This document shows, in pieces, positions 30,365 to 38,417 of a stretch of DNA of 64,000 bases. Under the pieces are notes generated by a model, which saw only the letters and a program-made list of their open reading frames with translations, did not search any database and was not told the origin of the DNA. The stretch is from Amycolatopsis sp. 2-15 (GTDB lineage Bacteria; Actinomycetota; Actinomycetes; Mycobacteriales; Pseudonocardiaceae), in NCBI RefSeq assembly GCF_030285625.1, contig NZ_CP127294.1, forward strand, positions 5,428,501 to 5,492,500. The letters are read 5' to 3'. Both the position numbers and the translations under genes were made by a program. Every line of letters begins with the position of its first letter. The first letter of the stretch is position 1.

Positions 30365-32323
30365 ATGCGACCAGCCGATATCGAAGCCCTCGTCGTTCCC
30401 GGCCGCCCCGCACTCCGGGGTGACCTGCTCCTGACCGCGGTCAAGCACCCCGACCTCGAGTCCAATGCCATCCACAGCGCGTTGCGCCGGGTCGGACTCG
30501 GGGGAGGGGATACCGCTTGGACGCAGGGCCCGCACGACGCGGCCCCGGCGATCTCGCCCGACGGGCGCTGGGTCGCGTTCCTGCGAGCCGGGGACGGTGA
30601 AGGCGCCGACGGCAGTGCGCAGGTGCACGTGATGCCGGCCGACGGCGGCGAGGCGAAGCGGCTGACGTCGCTGCACCTGGGCGCCGACGCGCCGGTGTGG
30701 GCGCCGGACTCGCAGCGGCTCGCGTTCACCGCGCGCGTGCCGGAGGCGGGCCGCTACGGCACCGAGGACACCGATGGCGAGAAGCCGGAGCCGCCGGCCG
30801 AGGCGCCGCGCCGGATCACGCGCTTCGACTACCGCATCGACGACGTCGGGTTCCTGCGCGACCGGATGAAACGGCTGTTCGTGCTCGACGCCGTCGCCGC
30901 GCTGGACGCCGCCGAACTGCCCGAGCTCGAGCCGATCTCGCCGGTCACCTACGACGTCGACGATCCCGCGTGGACGCCCGACGGCGAGCGCGTGGTCGTC
31001 GCGGCGCCGCAGGACTGGGACCGGGTGGAGACCGACTACCGCGACCTGGTCGCGTTCCCGGCCGGCGGCGGGGAGCCCGAGCTGCTCGTGGCGTGCCACG
31101 GTTACGCGGAGCAGCCCGTGTTCGGTCCCGACGGCACCCTGTTCTTCTACGGTTCGTCCTACGAGGACGGTCACCGCGAGGCCTGCAACACCGGCCTGTA
31201 CGCCGCCACGATCGGTACCGGTGGCCCCGTGAAGGCGCGCCGGCTGACCGACCTCGAGACGGTCGACGTGGAGAGCGGCTCCGGCCCCGCGATCCCCGTG
31301 AACGGCGAAGTCCTCGTGGCCGTGCGCAACCGCGGCGCTGTAGAGCTGCGCGCGGTCCCGGCTTCCGCGGAGGCGGCTGTGCTGGCCGACCTGCGCGTGC
31401 TGCACGACGGCCACGTGGTGGTGCGTGGCTTCGCGGCCGACGGCGACACGATCGTCGCGGTGGTCGCGACACCGGAGACCTCGGGCGACGTCGTGGTGCT
31501 CGACGCCGGCGGCCCGCGTGTGCTCACCGACTACTCGAAGCCGTTGCGGGACAAGGGGTTGCGGCCCGTTGAGGAGCTCACCACGACCTCGCCCGACGGC
31601 TACCCCGTGCACGGCTGGCTCGTGGTGCCCGAGGGCGAGGGACCGCACCCGGTGCTGCGGGTCGTGCACGGCGGGCCGTTCGCGCAGCAGGACTGGGCCG
31701 TGTTCGACGAGGCCCAGGTCTACGCCGCGGCCGGCTACGCCGTGGTGCTCGGCAATCCGCGCGGTTCGGCGGGCTACGGGCAGAGCCACGGCCGCGCGAT
31801 CACTTTCGGCTTCGGCACGGTCGACGTCGACGACGTGCTCGCACTGCTGGACAAGGCGCTCGAACGACCCGACCTCGACTCCTCGCGCGTCGGCATCATG
31901 GGCGGTTCCTACGGCGGGTTCATGACCAGCTGGGTCGCCTCGCACTACCCGGAGCGGTTCAAGGCGGCCTGGAGCGAGCGCGCGGTGAACGCGTGGGACT
32001 CGATGGTCGGCAGCTCCGACATCGGCTACTTCTTCGTCGACTCCTACATCGGCACCGATCCGGAGGTGCTGCGCGACCGCAGCCCGCTGACCTACGCGGC
32101 CGACATCAGCATCCCGTTCGCGGTCGTCCACTCCGAACAGGACTGGCGCTGCCCGCTGGAGCAGGCGCAGCGCATGTTCGTGGCGCTGCGCCGGGCGGGT
32201 GCCGACGCGGAGTTCCTGCTGTTCCCCGGCGAGGGCCACGAGCTGTCGCGCGCGGGGCGCCCGCGCCACCGCGTGCAGCGCTTCGACGCGGTGCTGGAGT
32301 GGTGGTCGCGCCACCTGGGCTGA
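30365..32323 (+). CDS. S9 family prolyl oligopeptidase-like peptidase
   Basis: The 652-residue protein has an N-terminal beta-propeller (WVAFLRAGDG, PVWAPDSQRLAFTAR, PAWTPDGERVVV repeats) and a C-terminal alpha/beta hydrolase domain with Ser515 in GGSYGG, catalytic Asp in the VHSEQDWRCPLEQ region and His625 in GEGHELS. This is the acylaminoacyl-peptidase/dipeptidyl-peptidase class and should cleave short peptides in the cytoplasm, as no signal peptide is visible. TACGGT ends 7 nt before the ATG: leaderless. Confidence 0.93.
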   Translation: MRPADIEALVVPGRPALRGDLLLTAVKHPDLESNAIHSALRRVGLGGGDTAWTQGPHDAAPAISPDGRWVAFLRAGDGEGADGSAQVHVMPADGGEAKRLTSLHLGADAPVWAPDSQRLAFTARVPEAGRYGTEDTDGEKPEPPAEAPRRITRFDYRIDDVGFLRDRMKRLFVLDAVAALDAAELPELEPISPVTYDVDDPAWTPDGERVVVAAPQDWDRVETDYRDLVAFPAGGGEPELLVACHGYAEQPVFGPDGTLFFYGSSYEDGHREACNTGLYAATIGTGGPVKARRLTDLETVDVESGSGPAIPVNGEVLVAVRNRGAVELRAVPASAEAAVLADLRVLHDGHVVVRGFAADGDTIVAVVATPETSGDVVVLDAGGPRVLTDYSKPLRDKGLRPVEELTTTSPDGYPVHGWLVVPEGEGPHPVLRVVHGGPFAQQDWAVFDEAQVYAAAGYAVVLGNPRGSAGYGQSHGRAITFGFGTVDVDDVLALLDKALERPDLDSSRVGIMGGSYGGFMTSWVASHYPERFKAAWSERAVNAWDSMVGSSDIGYFFVDSYIGTDPEVLRDRSPLTYAADISIPFAVVHSEQDWRCPLEQAQRMFVALRRAGADAEFLLFPGEGHELSRAGRPRHRVQRFDAVLEWWSRHLG

Positions 32324-32327
32324 GTGC

Positions 32328-32984
32328 TCAGTTGAGGAGCGTGTAGTTCAGCTCTTCGCAGACCCGGCCGAGCGGGACGTCGAGCCCCGGGTGGTCCAGC
32401 GGCAGCAGGACATCCGGGGCGATCGGCAGCGCGGCGCCCGCCGGCGGGTCCCACAGGCACACGGCCGGGTCGCCGGAGTCCATCGACGAGCGGTACCAGA
32501 GACCGTCGAGGTCGGGCAGCGCGCTGCGGATCGCGCGCGCCCAGGCCTGGGTGATCTTCTTCGGCCCGCTGGAGATCTCCTGCGACGCGCCCACGCGCGT
32601 CGGCCACAGGCCGGTGAGGTCGAGCAACCGCAACGGGCGCGTGGGGCGCACGACCACGAGCCGCGGCCCGCGCGTCTTGCGGTCGACCGTCGAGCTCGTC
32701 TGGAACACCTCGGCGACACTCGTGCGCACGGTCAGGCCGAAGTACAGCACGCCGTTGCCCGGATCGGTCACGGGCTGGCCGCCGCGGCCGGGCGGCTGCT
32801 GGTCGAACCGGCCGTGCGGGAGCGGGCCGGTGTAGCGGAACGTGTTCCACTGCTGCGGGTGGTTGCCGTGCGCGGTGAAGATGCGGACCAGTCTGGTCTC
32901 GGGCTGCACCGCCACCACGTCGTGGGCGCGGTCGAGCTCCTTGACCAGCACGGATCGCGCGGGCGGCAGGGGGAGCCGGGCCAT
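32328..32984 (-). CDS. RES domain protein, probable NAD+-degrading toxin
   Basis: 218 residues with RES-domain marks: an Arg in the N-terminal strand near FRYTGPL, then GVLYFGLTVRTSVAEVFQ, which holds the catalytic-site Ser/Glu helix of the family. RES toxins (MbcT, Res-Xre systems) destroy NAD+ in cells lacking antitoxin. The gene lies 50 nt downstream of a probable antitoxin on the same strand. The family has Arg, Glu and Ser active-site residues; I can place candidates but not prove them. Its Shine-Dalgarno is weak. Confidence 0.7.
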   Translation of the reverse strand: MARLPLPPARSVLVKELDRAHDVVAVQPETRLVRIFTAHGNHPQQWNTFRYTGPLPHGRFDQQPPGRGGQPVTDPGNGVLYFGLTVRTSVAEVFQTSSTVDRKTRGPRLVVVRPTRPLRLLDLTGLWPTRVGASQEISSGPKKITQAWARAIRSALPDLDGLWYRSSMDSGDPAVCLWDPPAGAALPIAPDVLLPLDHPGLDVPLGRVCEELNYTLLN

Positions 32985-33034
32985 ACGTCGGGGGTCGTCC
33001 GTCCTGTGTCGGTGATCTTGGTCGTCGGCTCAGC

Positions 33035-33616
33035 CTAGAACGGCGAGCCGAGCGTGGCGACGAGGCGCGCGACCTGCTCGGGATCGCCACCCGAGAGGAG
33101 CCACTGGCGCGGCGTGGCCGGGCGGTCGCTGATCACCAGATCGTCCTGCGGGGTGTTCATGAACGCGGCGACGACGAGCGCGGGCTGGTCCTCGGGGGTC
33201 GCGCGCAGCACCACCTCGAGACCGGGCAGCACGCCGGAGCCGTTGAACTGCCACGACGGCAGCCGCCAGCCTTGGTCCTTCCAGCCCGTGAGCCGGCCCT
33301 CCTTGAGGCGGTGGCGGATGCGGCTGTCGTCGATCTTCAGCGCCTTCGCGGCCTGGGTGACGGTGAGCGCCGAGTCGGCGAGCACGGCGTGAGCGGCCAC
33401 GGTGCGCGCGCGGAAGTCGGGCTCGTCTTCGCCGTGGGCCGTGAGGTCGAGCCCCACGTCCGCCAGCGCGGCCTGCTGGTCGGGCGAGAAGTAGTGCGAC
33501 GGGTCCGGGTTGGGCGGTGACAGCCTGCGCGCCGCGTCCTCGACGAGCGTGAGGAACTCCGTGGCGTCGGCCTTGAGCCCCGCCTTGGCGAGGACGTTCT
33601 CGAGCGCGACTGACAT
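33035..33616 (-). CDS. Probable antitoxin of the RES toxin, helix-turn-helix protein
   Basis: 193 residues. The middle holds a helix-turn-helix of MerR/excisionase type (LTVTQAAKALKIDDSRIRHR, then a wing GWKDQGWRLPSWQF), and the C-terminal part contains GVLPGLEVVLRA and a helical end with PRQWLLSGGDPEQVARLV, comparable to the toxin-binding region of Xre/MbcA antitoxins. It precedes the RES gene, the usual antitoxin-first order. TAGTCT ends 6 nt before the ATG, so the operon is probably leaderless and may be autoregulated. Confidence 0.65.
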   Translation of the reverse strand: MSVALENVLAKAGLKADATEFLTLVEDAARRLSPPNPDPSHYFSPDQQAALADVGLDLTAHGEDEPDFRARTVAAHAVLADSALTVTQAAKALKIDDSRIRHRLKEGRLTGWKDQGWRLPSWQFNGSGVLPGLEVVLRATPEDQPALVVAAFMNTPQDDLVISDRPATPRQWLLSGGDPEQVARLVATLGSPF

Positions 33617-33780
33617 GCGCTCAGACTAGCTCGCATGTGCGGGTTCGTGCGGTTCGTCACTGAATCTGTGGGTGAATTCACCAGAGATCGACACGCAGTG
33701 CGCAGAACTCAACACGCGGCGTAGGCGATTTCGCGTCAGTGTGCCCGGCCGGTGGTGGTGCTGTCCAGGCTTTCGTGCCC

Positions 33781-33809
33781 TTGACACCCCGCCGTGGCCC
33801 CTTTACGTT
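33781..33809 (+). promoter_or_regulatory. Near-consensus plus-strand promoter without a downstream protein gene
   Basis: TTGACA at 33781-33786, a 17-bp spacer, and TACGTT at 33804-33809. A transcript would begin near 33816 and meet the hairpin at 33891-33932 after about 75 nt, which could define a small RNA of about 120 nt. Confidence 0.45.
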
Positions 33810-33890
33810 CGGTTGGTAATCGATTTCCCGCCTCGTGCTGTTGCGGGCTCCGGTGGCCTCGGCCGCCGGTGCTGGGGGGACGGGGGTGGG

Positions 33891-33932
33891 ACGTGCCTGG
33901 CGGACCGGTACTGGCCGGTCCACCAGGCACGT
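33891..33932. terminator. Long imperfect hairpin, probable terminator
   Basis: ACGTGCCTGG (33891-33900) and GGACCGG (33902-33908) pair with CCGGTCC (33915-33921) and CCAGGCACGT (33923-33932), with a single C/A mismatch and a 6-nt loop. It can act on the minus-strand LacI transcript or end a plus-strand small RNA. Confidence 0.65.
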
Positions 33933-34025
33933 CGTCGTTCCGGGGTTTTCCGCGCCGTTTCGCGCGGGCGTGGCCGCAAATTCCGCAGCGCTGGAGCGAA
34001 TTGCGTGCCGTGAATCCCGCGCGCG

Positions 34026-35003
34026 TCAGCGCCGCGAGCTCTGCCGTTCGATGAGCCGCGCTTCCAGCGTCGTCGTGGTGGGGCGGCGGGTGCCGTCGGT
34101 GATACGGGCGAGCAGGAGCTGCGCGGCGACCCGGCCGACTTCGTAGGCGGGCTGCGCGACGACCGTCAGCGGCGGGTCGATCAGGGTCGTCCAGGGCGCG
34201 TCGTCGAAGGAGACGATGCCGACGTCGCGGCCGGGGCGCACGCCGCGACTCGCGAGCGTCTCCAGAACGCCGATCGTCATCGTGCTGTTGGCCACCAGCA
34301 GGGCGTCCGGGGGATCGGGCAGTTCGAGCAGCTCGGTGGCGGCCACGCGCGCGCCCTCTGCGCGGTACTCGGCGCGGCGGAAGAGCGCGTTCTCCTCGCC
34401 GACGGCGTCGAGGTAGCCGGCGAGGCGGTCGTCGGCTGTGCGGACGCCGGCGGGGCCGGTCAGGCACGCGATGCGGCGGTAGCCGCCGGCCACGAGGTGG
34501 CGGGTCGCGTCGCGCGCGGCGCGGCGGGTGTCCACGAGGACCTGGTCGCCGTCCGGGCCGGTGAGCGGCCGGTCGACCGCGACCACGGGCGTGCCCTGGC
34601 GGCGCAGGCGGTCGACGTTGGTGGAGCGGCCCGTGGGGGAGAGCACGACGCCGGCGACGCGTTCCTGAAGCGCCACGTCGATGTAGCGGCGCTCCTTGTC
34701 CTCGTTCTCGTCGGAGTTGCACAGCACCACGGAGTAGCCCGATACCTGCGCGAGGTCCTCGACGCCGCGGGCGATCGCCGTGAAGAACGGATTCTCGACG
34801 TCGGAGATGATCAGCGCCAGCACGGCCGTCTCCTGGCGGCGCAGGTTCCGGGCCAGGCCGTTGGGGTGGTAGCCGAGCTCCTCGGCCGCGACGAGCACCC
34901 GCGCGGCGAGCTCCGGGTCCACTGTGGACTTGCCGTTGAGGGCCCGGGACACCGTGGCGGTGGAGACGCCGGCGCGCGCGGCGACGTCGCTGATCGTGGC
35001 CAC
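34026..35003 (-). CDS. LacI family transcriptional regulator
   Basis: 325 residues: a LacI helix-turn-helix at residues 2-25 (ATISDVAARAGVSTATVSRA), hinge helix with ELAARVLVAAEELGYHPNGLARNL, and a periplasmic-binding-protein-like effector domain (ALIISDVENPFFTAIARGVE ... VSFDDAPWTTLIDPPLTVVAQ). GTG start at 35003 with AGGAGG 5 nt upstream. It is divergent from an FGGY kinase and a LacI-type palindrome lies between them, so it should repress both itself and the kinase until a sugar or sugar phosphate is bound. Confidence 0.93.
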   Translation of the reverse strand: MATISDVAARAGVSTATVSRALNGKSTVDPELAARVLVAAEELGYHPNGLARNLRRQETAVLALIISDVENPFFTAIARGVEDLAQVSGYSVVLCNSDENEDKERRYIDVALQERVAGVVLSPTGRSTNVDRLRRQGTPVVAVDRPLTGPDGDQVLVDTRRAARDATRHLVAGGYRRIACLTGPAGVRTADDRLAGYLDAVGEENALFRRAEYRAEGARVAATELLELPDPPDALLVANSTMTIGVLETLASRGVRPGRDVGIVSFDDAPWTTLIDPPLTVVAQPAYEVGRVAAQLLLARITDGTRRPTTTTLEARLIERQSSRR

Positions 35004-35058
35004 CGTGACCTCCTCCGGCCGTCCTTGACACCTTCGTCCCCCGAAGAATAGCGTCCCG

Positions 35059-35072
35059 GGTAATCGTTTACC
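35059..35072. promoter_or_regulatory. LacI-family operator
   Basis: GGTAATCGTTTACC: arms GGTAA and TTACC around a central CG, the usual architecture for LacI/GalR operators. It lies between the divergent lacI-type gene and the FGGY kinase gene, 22 bp before the kinase start. Confidence 0.7.
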
Positions 35073-35093
35073 GTCCGCATTCGGGGAGTCGCG

Positions 35094-36596
35094 GTGATTC
35101 CGGGCCTGCTGCTCGGCATCGACATCGGCACGTCCAGCTCGAAGGGCGTCCTCGTCGGTGCCGACGGGACGATACTGGCGCGCGCCGGCCGCGCGCACAC
35201 CACCTCCCGCCCGCGGCCCGGCTGGTTCGAGCACGACGCGGAAACGGTGTGGTGGGCCGACTTCACCGCGCTCGTGCGCGAGCTCACCGCGGCGGCGGGT
35301 GACCGGCCGCTCGCCGGGCTGGCCGTGAGCGGCATCGGGCCGGTGCTGCTGCCCGCCGACGCCGACGGCCGGCCCCTGCGCCCGGCGATCCTCTACGGCG
35401 TCGACACGCGCGCGGGCGCGGAGATCGCCGAGCTCACGGCGGAGCTGGGGGAGAAGTCCATTGTGGAGCGGGGCGGCAGCGCGCTGTCCAGCCAGGCCGT
35501 GGGACCCAAGTGGCGCTGGCTGTTCCGGCACGAGCCCGAGGTGGCCGAGCGCGCCGAGCTGTTCCTCATGGCGAGCTCGTACCTCGTGCTGAGGCTGACC
35601 GGCGAGTACGTGCTCGACCACCACTCGGCGAGCCAGTGCGACCCGATGTACGACCTGCGCGCCGGTGCGTGGGCCGAGGACTGGGCCCGGCTGGTCGCGC
35701 CCGGCGTGCGCCTGCCGCGGCTGGCGTGGCCGACGGAAGTGGCCGGCACGGTTTCCGCCTCGGCGGCCGCCGCGACGGGGCTGCCCGCGGGCCTGCCCGT
35801 CACGTGCGGCACGGTCGACGCGTGGGCCGAGGCGGCGAGCGCCGGCGTGCGGGCGCCCGGCGACACGATGCTCATGTACGGCACCACGATGTTCCTCGTG
35901 CAGACCGCCGCCGAGCCGCGGCCGGTGCCGGGCCTGTGGGCCACGCGCGGCGTGTTCGCGGGCACGTACTCGCTGGCCGCCGGGATGGCGACGTCCGGCG
36001 CGATCACCGACTGGCTGCGCGACCTCGTCGGCGGTGAGTTCGCCGACCTGGTCGCCGAGGCGGGCGAGGTGCCCGCCGGCAGCCGCGGGCTGCTGATGCT
36101 GCCGTACTTCGCCGGCGAACGCACCCCGGTGCCGGACGCGGGCGCGCGCGGCGTCCTCGCCGGGTTGACGCTGTCGCACACCAAAGCCGACCTCTACCGC
36201 GCCGCGCTGGAGGGCACGGCCTACGGCGTGCGGCACAACCTGGAGACGATGGGATCCGCCGAGGGCCGCCGTCTCGTCGCGGTCGGCGGCGGCACGCAGG
36301 GTCGCGTGTGGACGCAGATCGTGAGCGACGCGACGCGCGCGGAGCAGCACGTGCCCACCGAAACGATCGGCGCGGCCTTCGGCAACGCGCTGCTGGCCGC
36401 CTTCGCGGTAGGGCTCGAACCCGACATCGACGCGTGGAACCCGGTCGCCATCGTCGTGCGGCCTGATCCCGTGCGAGCCGACGTGTACGACGAGTTCTAC
36501 GCCCGCTACCGCGCGCTGTACCCCGCGACGGCGGACATCGCGCATTTCCTTGCCGCGCACCAGGAACGCGCGGCGGCTCAGACTCGCGAGAAGTAA
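35094..36596 (+). CDS. FGGY family carbohydrate kinase
   Basis: 500 residues with the two actin-like lobes of FGGY kinases: N-terminal GIDIGTSSSKGVLVGADG phosphate loop, GTVDAWAEAASAG in the middle and the C-terminal VAVGGGTQGRVWTQIVSDA adenosine motif. Xylulose, glycerol or gluconate kinases share this fold and the sugar cannot be told. Start GTG 35094 with GGGGAG 5 nt upstream. No sugar transporter or isomerase lies beside it, so it serves a pathway encoded elsewhere. Its end overlaps the convergent AraC gene by 19 nt. Confidence 0.9.
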   Translation: MIPGLLLGIDIGTSSSKGVLVGADGTILARAGRAHTTSRPRPGWFEHDAETVWWADFTALVRELTAAAGDRPLAGLAVSGIGPVLLPADADGRPLRPAILYGVDTRAGAEIAELTAELGEKSIVERGGSALSSQAVGPKWRWLFRHEPEVAERAELFLMASSYLVLRLTGEYVLDHHSASQCDPMYDLRAGAWAEDWARLVAPGVRLPRLAWPTEVAGTVSASAAAATGLPAGLPVTCGTVDAWAEAASAGVRAPGDTMLMYGTTMFLVQTAAEPRPVPGLWATRGVFAGTYSLAAGMATSGAITDWLRDLVGGEFADLVAEAGEVPAGSRGLLMLPYFAGERTPVPDAGARGVLAGLTLSHTKADLYRAALEGTAYGVRHNLETMGSAEGRRLVAVGGGTQGRVWTQIVSDATRAEQHVPTETIGAAFGNALLAAFAVGLEPDIDAWNPVAIVVRPDPVRADVYDEFYARYRALYPATADIAHFLAAHQERAAAQTREK

Positions 36597-37249
36597 GCGC
36601 TCGGCGTGAGCCCGGTCAGCGCCCGGCACTCGCGCGACAGGTGGGCCTGGTCGGCGTACCCGGCACCGGCGGCGAGGCCGGCCAGCCCGGGTGCGCGCGG
36701 CGCGAGCGCGATGGCGCGTTGCAACCGCAGCACCCGCAGGTAGGTCGCCGGTCCGTAGCCGACGGCCACGGTGAAGCGGCGCCGCAGCTGCCGTTCGCCC
36801 ACGGCTGCCGCCGGGGTGCCCACCCGGGCGGGCGCGGTGTGGAGGTGCGCCAGCAGCTCGGCCACGGCCGGATCGAGGTCGGCTTCGCGGCCGGCCACGA
36901 CGTCGGTGAGGCTGCGCGCGCCGCTGAGCACCGCGTCGGTCAGCAGCTCCCCGCGGCGGCCCCAGACCTCGGCCAGCGGGAGCCGGCGGTCGCGCAGCTC
37001 GTCGGCCGCGACGCCGAGCACGGCGGGTGCCGCGCCGGGGTGGAAGCGCAGGCCGTGCAGCGTGGCGCCGGGTGAGGTGATCGACGACCACGCCCCCGTG
37101 TCCGGGCCCGCGACGAAGATCTCGCCGTCGCCGGCGACGAGGTCGACGCAGCCGTCGGGCACGATCCGTTTCGGGCCCGCGGGGGCCGACCGCCACAGGC
37201 AGCGGACCGCGGCGCGCACCGGCTCGGGCGCGAGCGTCTCCGAGTACAC
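36578..37249 (-). CDS. AraC family transcriptional regulator
   Basis: 223 residues. The N-terminal part has the DUF6597-like domain (VRCLWRSAPAGPKRIVPDGCVDLVA), where PDGC-DL is typical. The C-terminal HTH pair is RQLRRRFTVAVGYGPATYLRVL and LAAGAGYADQAHLSRECRAL, followed by PSAYF. GTG 37249 is preceded by GGAGGGG. It is divergent from the NUDIX gene by 39 nt, which it may control. Confidence 0.85.
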   Translation of the reverse strand: MYSETLAPEPVRAAVRCLWRSAPAGPKRIVPDGCVDLVAGDGEIFVAGPDTGAWSSITSPGATLHGLRFHPGAAPAVLGVAADELRDRRLPLAEVWGRRGELLTDAVLSGARSLTDVVAGREADLDPAVAELLAHLHTAPARVGTPAAAVGERQLRRRFTVAVGYGPATYLRVLRLQRAIALAPRAPGLAGLAAGAGYADQAHLSRECRALTGLTPSAYFSRV

Positions 37250-37288
37250 CCCCCGATCATCCCCTCCGGGTACGACAGAATGCGACCC

Positions 37289-37687
37289 ATGACCCCGATC
37301 GACGCGCTGGCCTGGGTCCACGTCCGCGACCGGCGGCTGCTGTCGGTGCGTACGCGCGGCAAGGAGAAGTTCTACCTGCCCGGCGGCAAACGCGAGCCGG
37401 GCGAGGGCGACGTCGCCGGGCTGTGCCGCGAGATCCGCGAAGAGCTGGGCGTCGAGCTCGACCCGCTGACCTTCCGCTTCTTCGCGGTGCTCGACGAGCA
37501 GGCCGACGGGTTTGCCGACGGCCGCCGCGTGCGCATGACCTGCTACACCGCCGAACACACGAGCGAGCCGGTGCCGTCGGCCGAGATCGCCGAGGCGGCG
37601 TGGCTGCGTTCCGCCGACGCCGCGGCGTGTCCGCCCGCCGGGCAGCGCGTGCTGCGGATGCTGGCCGAGCAGGGTGTGGTGGACTGA
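37289..37687 (+). CDS. NUDIX hydrolase
   Basis: 132 residues with an intact Nudix box, G-x5-E-x7-REIREELGV, in the GKREPGEGDVAGLCREIREE region. It hydrolyses a nucleoside-diphosphate-linked or similar pyrophosphate; the substrate is open. CAGAAT ends exactly 7 nt before ATG 37289 and no Shine-Dalgarno is present, which selects this start over the ATG at 37280. Confidence 0.92.
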   Translation: MTPIDALAWVHVRDRRLLSVRTRGKEKFYLPGGKREPGEGDVAGLCREIREELGVELDPLTFRFFAVLDEQADGFADGRRVRMTCYTAEHTSEPVPSAEIAEAAWLRSADAAACPPAGQRVLRMLAEQGVVD

Positions 37688-37774
37688 CTCTCCGTGACCG
37701 GGTATCACGACGCTGTTATTGGCATCGTCCGTGGTGACCACACCGGTGATCGGTCCACAGGGGACACCCGAAAG

Positions 37775-37788
37775 GGTGAAGTTTCACC
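37775..37788. promoter_or_regulatory. Inverted repeat in the promoter region of the MmpS-like gene
   Basis: GGTGAA at 37775-37780 and TTCACC at 37783-37788 around a 2-bp centre, about 95 bp before the MmpS-like start. A possible operator; no partner regulator is identified. Confidence 0.35.
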
Positions 37789-37882
37789 AACTTTGCGTGG
37801 TTGGCTAACGCCGAGTGACGTTCGGGCGAGAAGCAGACGTCGTACTCGTCAGAAGTCCGCTCGAACGAGAGAAGACCTCTCC

Positions 37883-38380
37883 ATGAGTGTTCCTGCCGTG
37901 ACCCCTCCGGCATCGCCGCCGGGTGCGGGTGGTCCGGGCCGGCTCAAGCCGCTCGGCAGCGTGGTCGTCGTGGTCGGCGTCATCGCCGTCGCTATCGCCG
38001 TGGCCTCGTACGTCACGCCCAGAGCGGCGCCGACGGCCGGTGAACCCGGCCAGGTGTCCCCGACCGAGGTCGCGCAGGCCGAGCCCGTGGCCGTCCAGAA
38101 CGTCACCCGCACGATCGTCTACGCGCTCGCGGGCGAAGGCGGCGCCCGCAACCTGACTTACGTCTCCGCCGACGCGGGCCTCGAGCAGCAGACCGAGGTC
38201 ACCACGCCGTGGTCGGTCACCGTCACGCGCACCGCGCCGGCCGGTGAAGCCGAGTTCGCGAGCCTTGCCGCGCAGAGCGCCGGGCCGGGCGGGCTGACCT
38301 GTCGCATCACCGTGGACGGCACCGTCGTCGCCGAGAAGTCCGTGTCGGCGGAGGGCGCGCAGCTCAGCTGCACCGCATGA
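37883..38380 (+). CDS. MmpS-like membrane-anchored protein
   Basis: 165 residues: a Pro/Gly-rich cytoplasmic tail, one membrane helix (SVVVVVGVIAVAIAVASYV) and a small extracytoplasmic beta domain. The strands TRTIVYALAGEGGARNLTYV and LTCRITVDGTVVAEKSV match the MmpS fold that partners MmpL lipid exporters in mycobacteria. No MmpL gene is next to it. The ATG follows GAAGACC, a weak ribosome site. Role in lipid or siderophore export is inferred from the family. Confidence 0.7.
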   Translation: MSVPAVTPPASPPGAGGPGRLKPLGSVVVVVGVIAVAIAVASYVTPRAAPTAGEPGQVSPTEVAQAEPVAVQNVTRTIVYALAGEGGARNLTYVSADAGLEQQTEVTTPWSVTVTRTAPAGEAEFASLAAQSAGPGGLTCRITVDGTVVAEKSVSAEGAQLSCTA

Positions 38381-38417
38381 GTTCTGGGTGAGCCCTGCCT
38401 GGGGCAGGATCACGGGC

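Larger units (their letters stand above)
33617..34025. other. 409-bp intergenic region with promoter and hairpin
   Basis: No protein gene is supported. It contains the antitoxin -10 box at the left, a near-consensus plus-strand promoter at 33781-33809 and a long hairpin at 33891-33932. The right part must terminate the minus-strand LacI gene. Confidence 0.6.

Noticed and set aside
33816..33945. 6C RNA homologue in the intergenic region
   Set aside because: C-rich hairpin loops on the correct strand are not present; only a general small-RNA candidate is retained.
35004..37196. Minus-strand open frame extending upstream of the LacI gene
   Set aside because: Only residues from GTG 35003 onward match LacI; the upstream part is antisense to the FGGY kinase.
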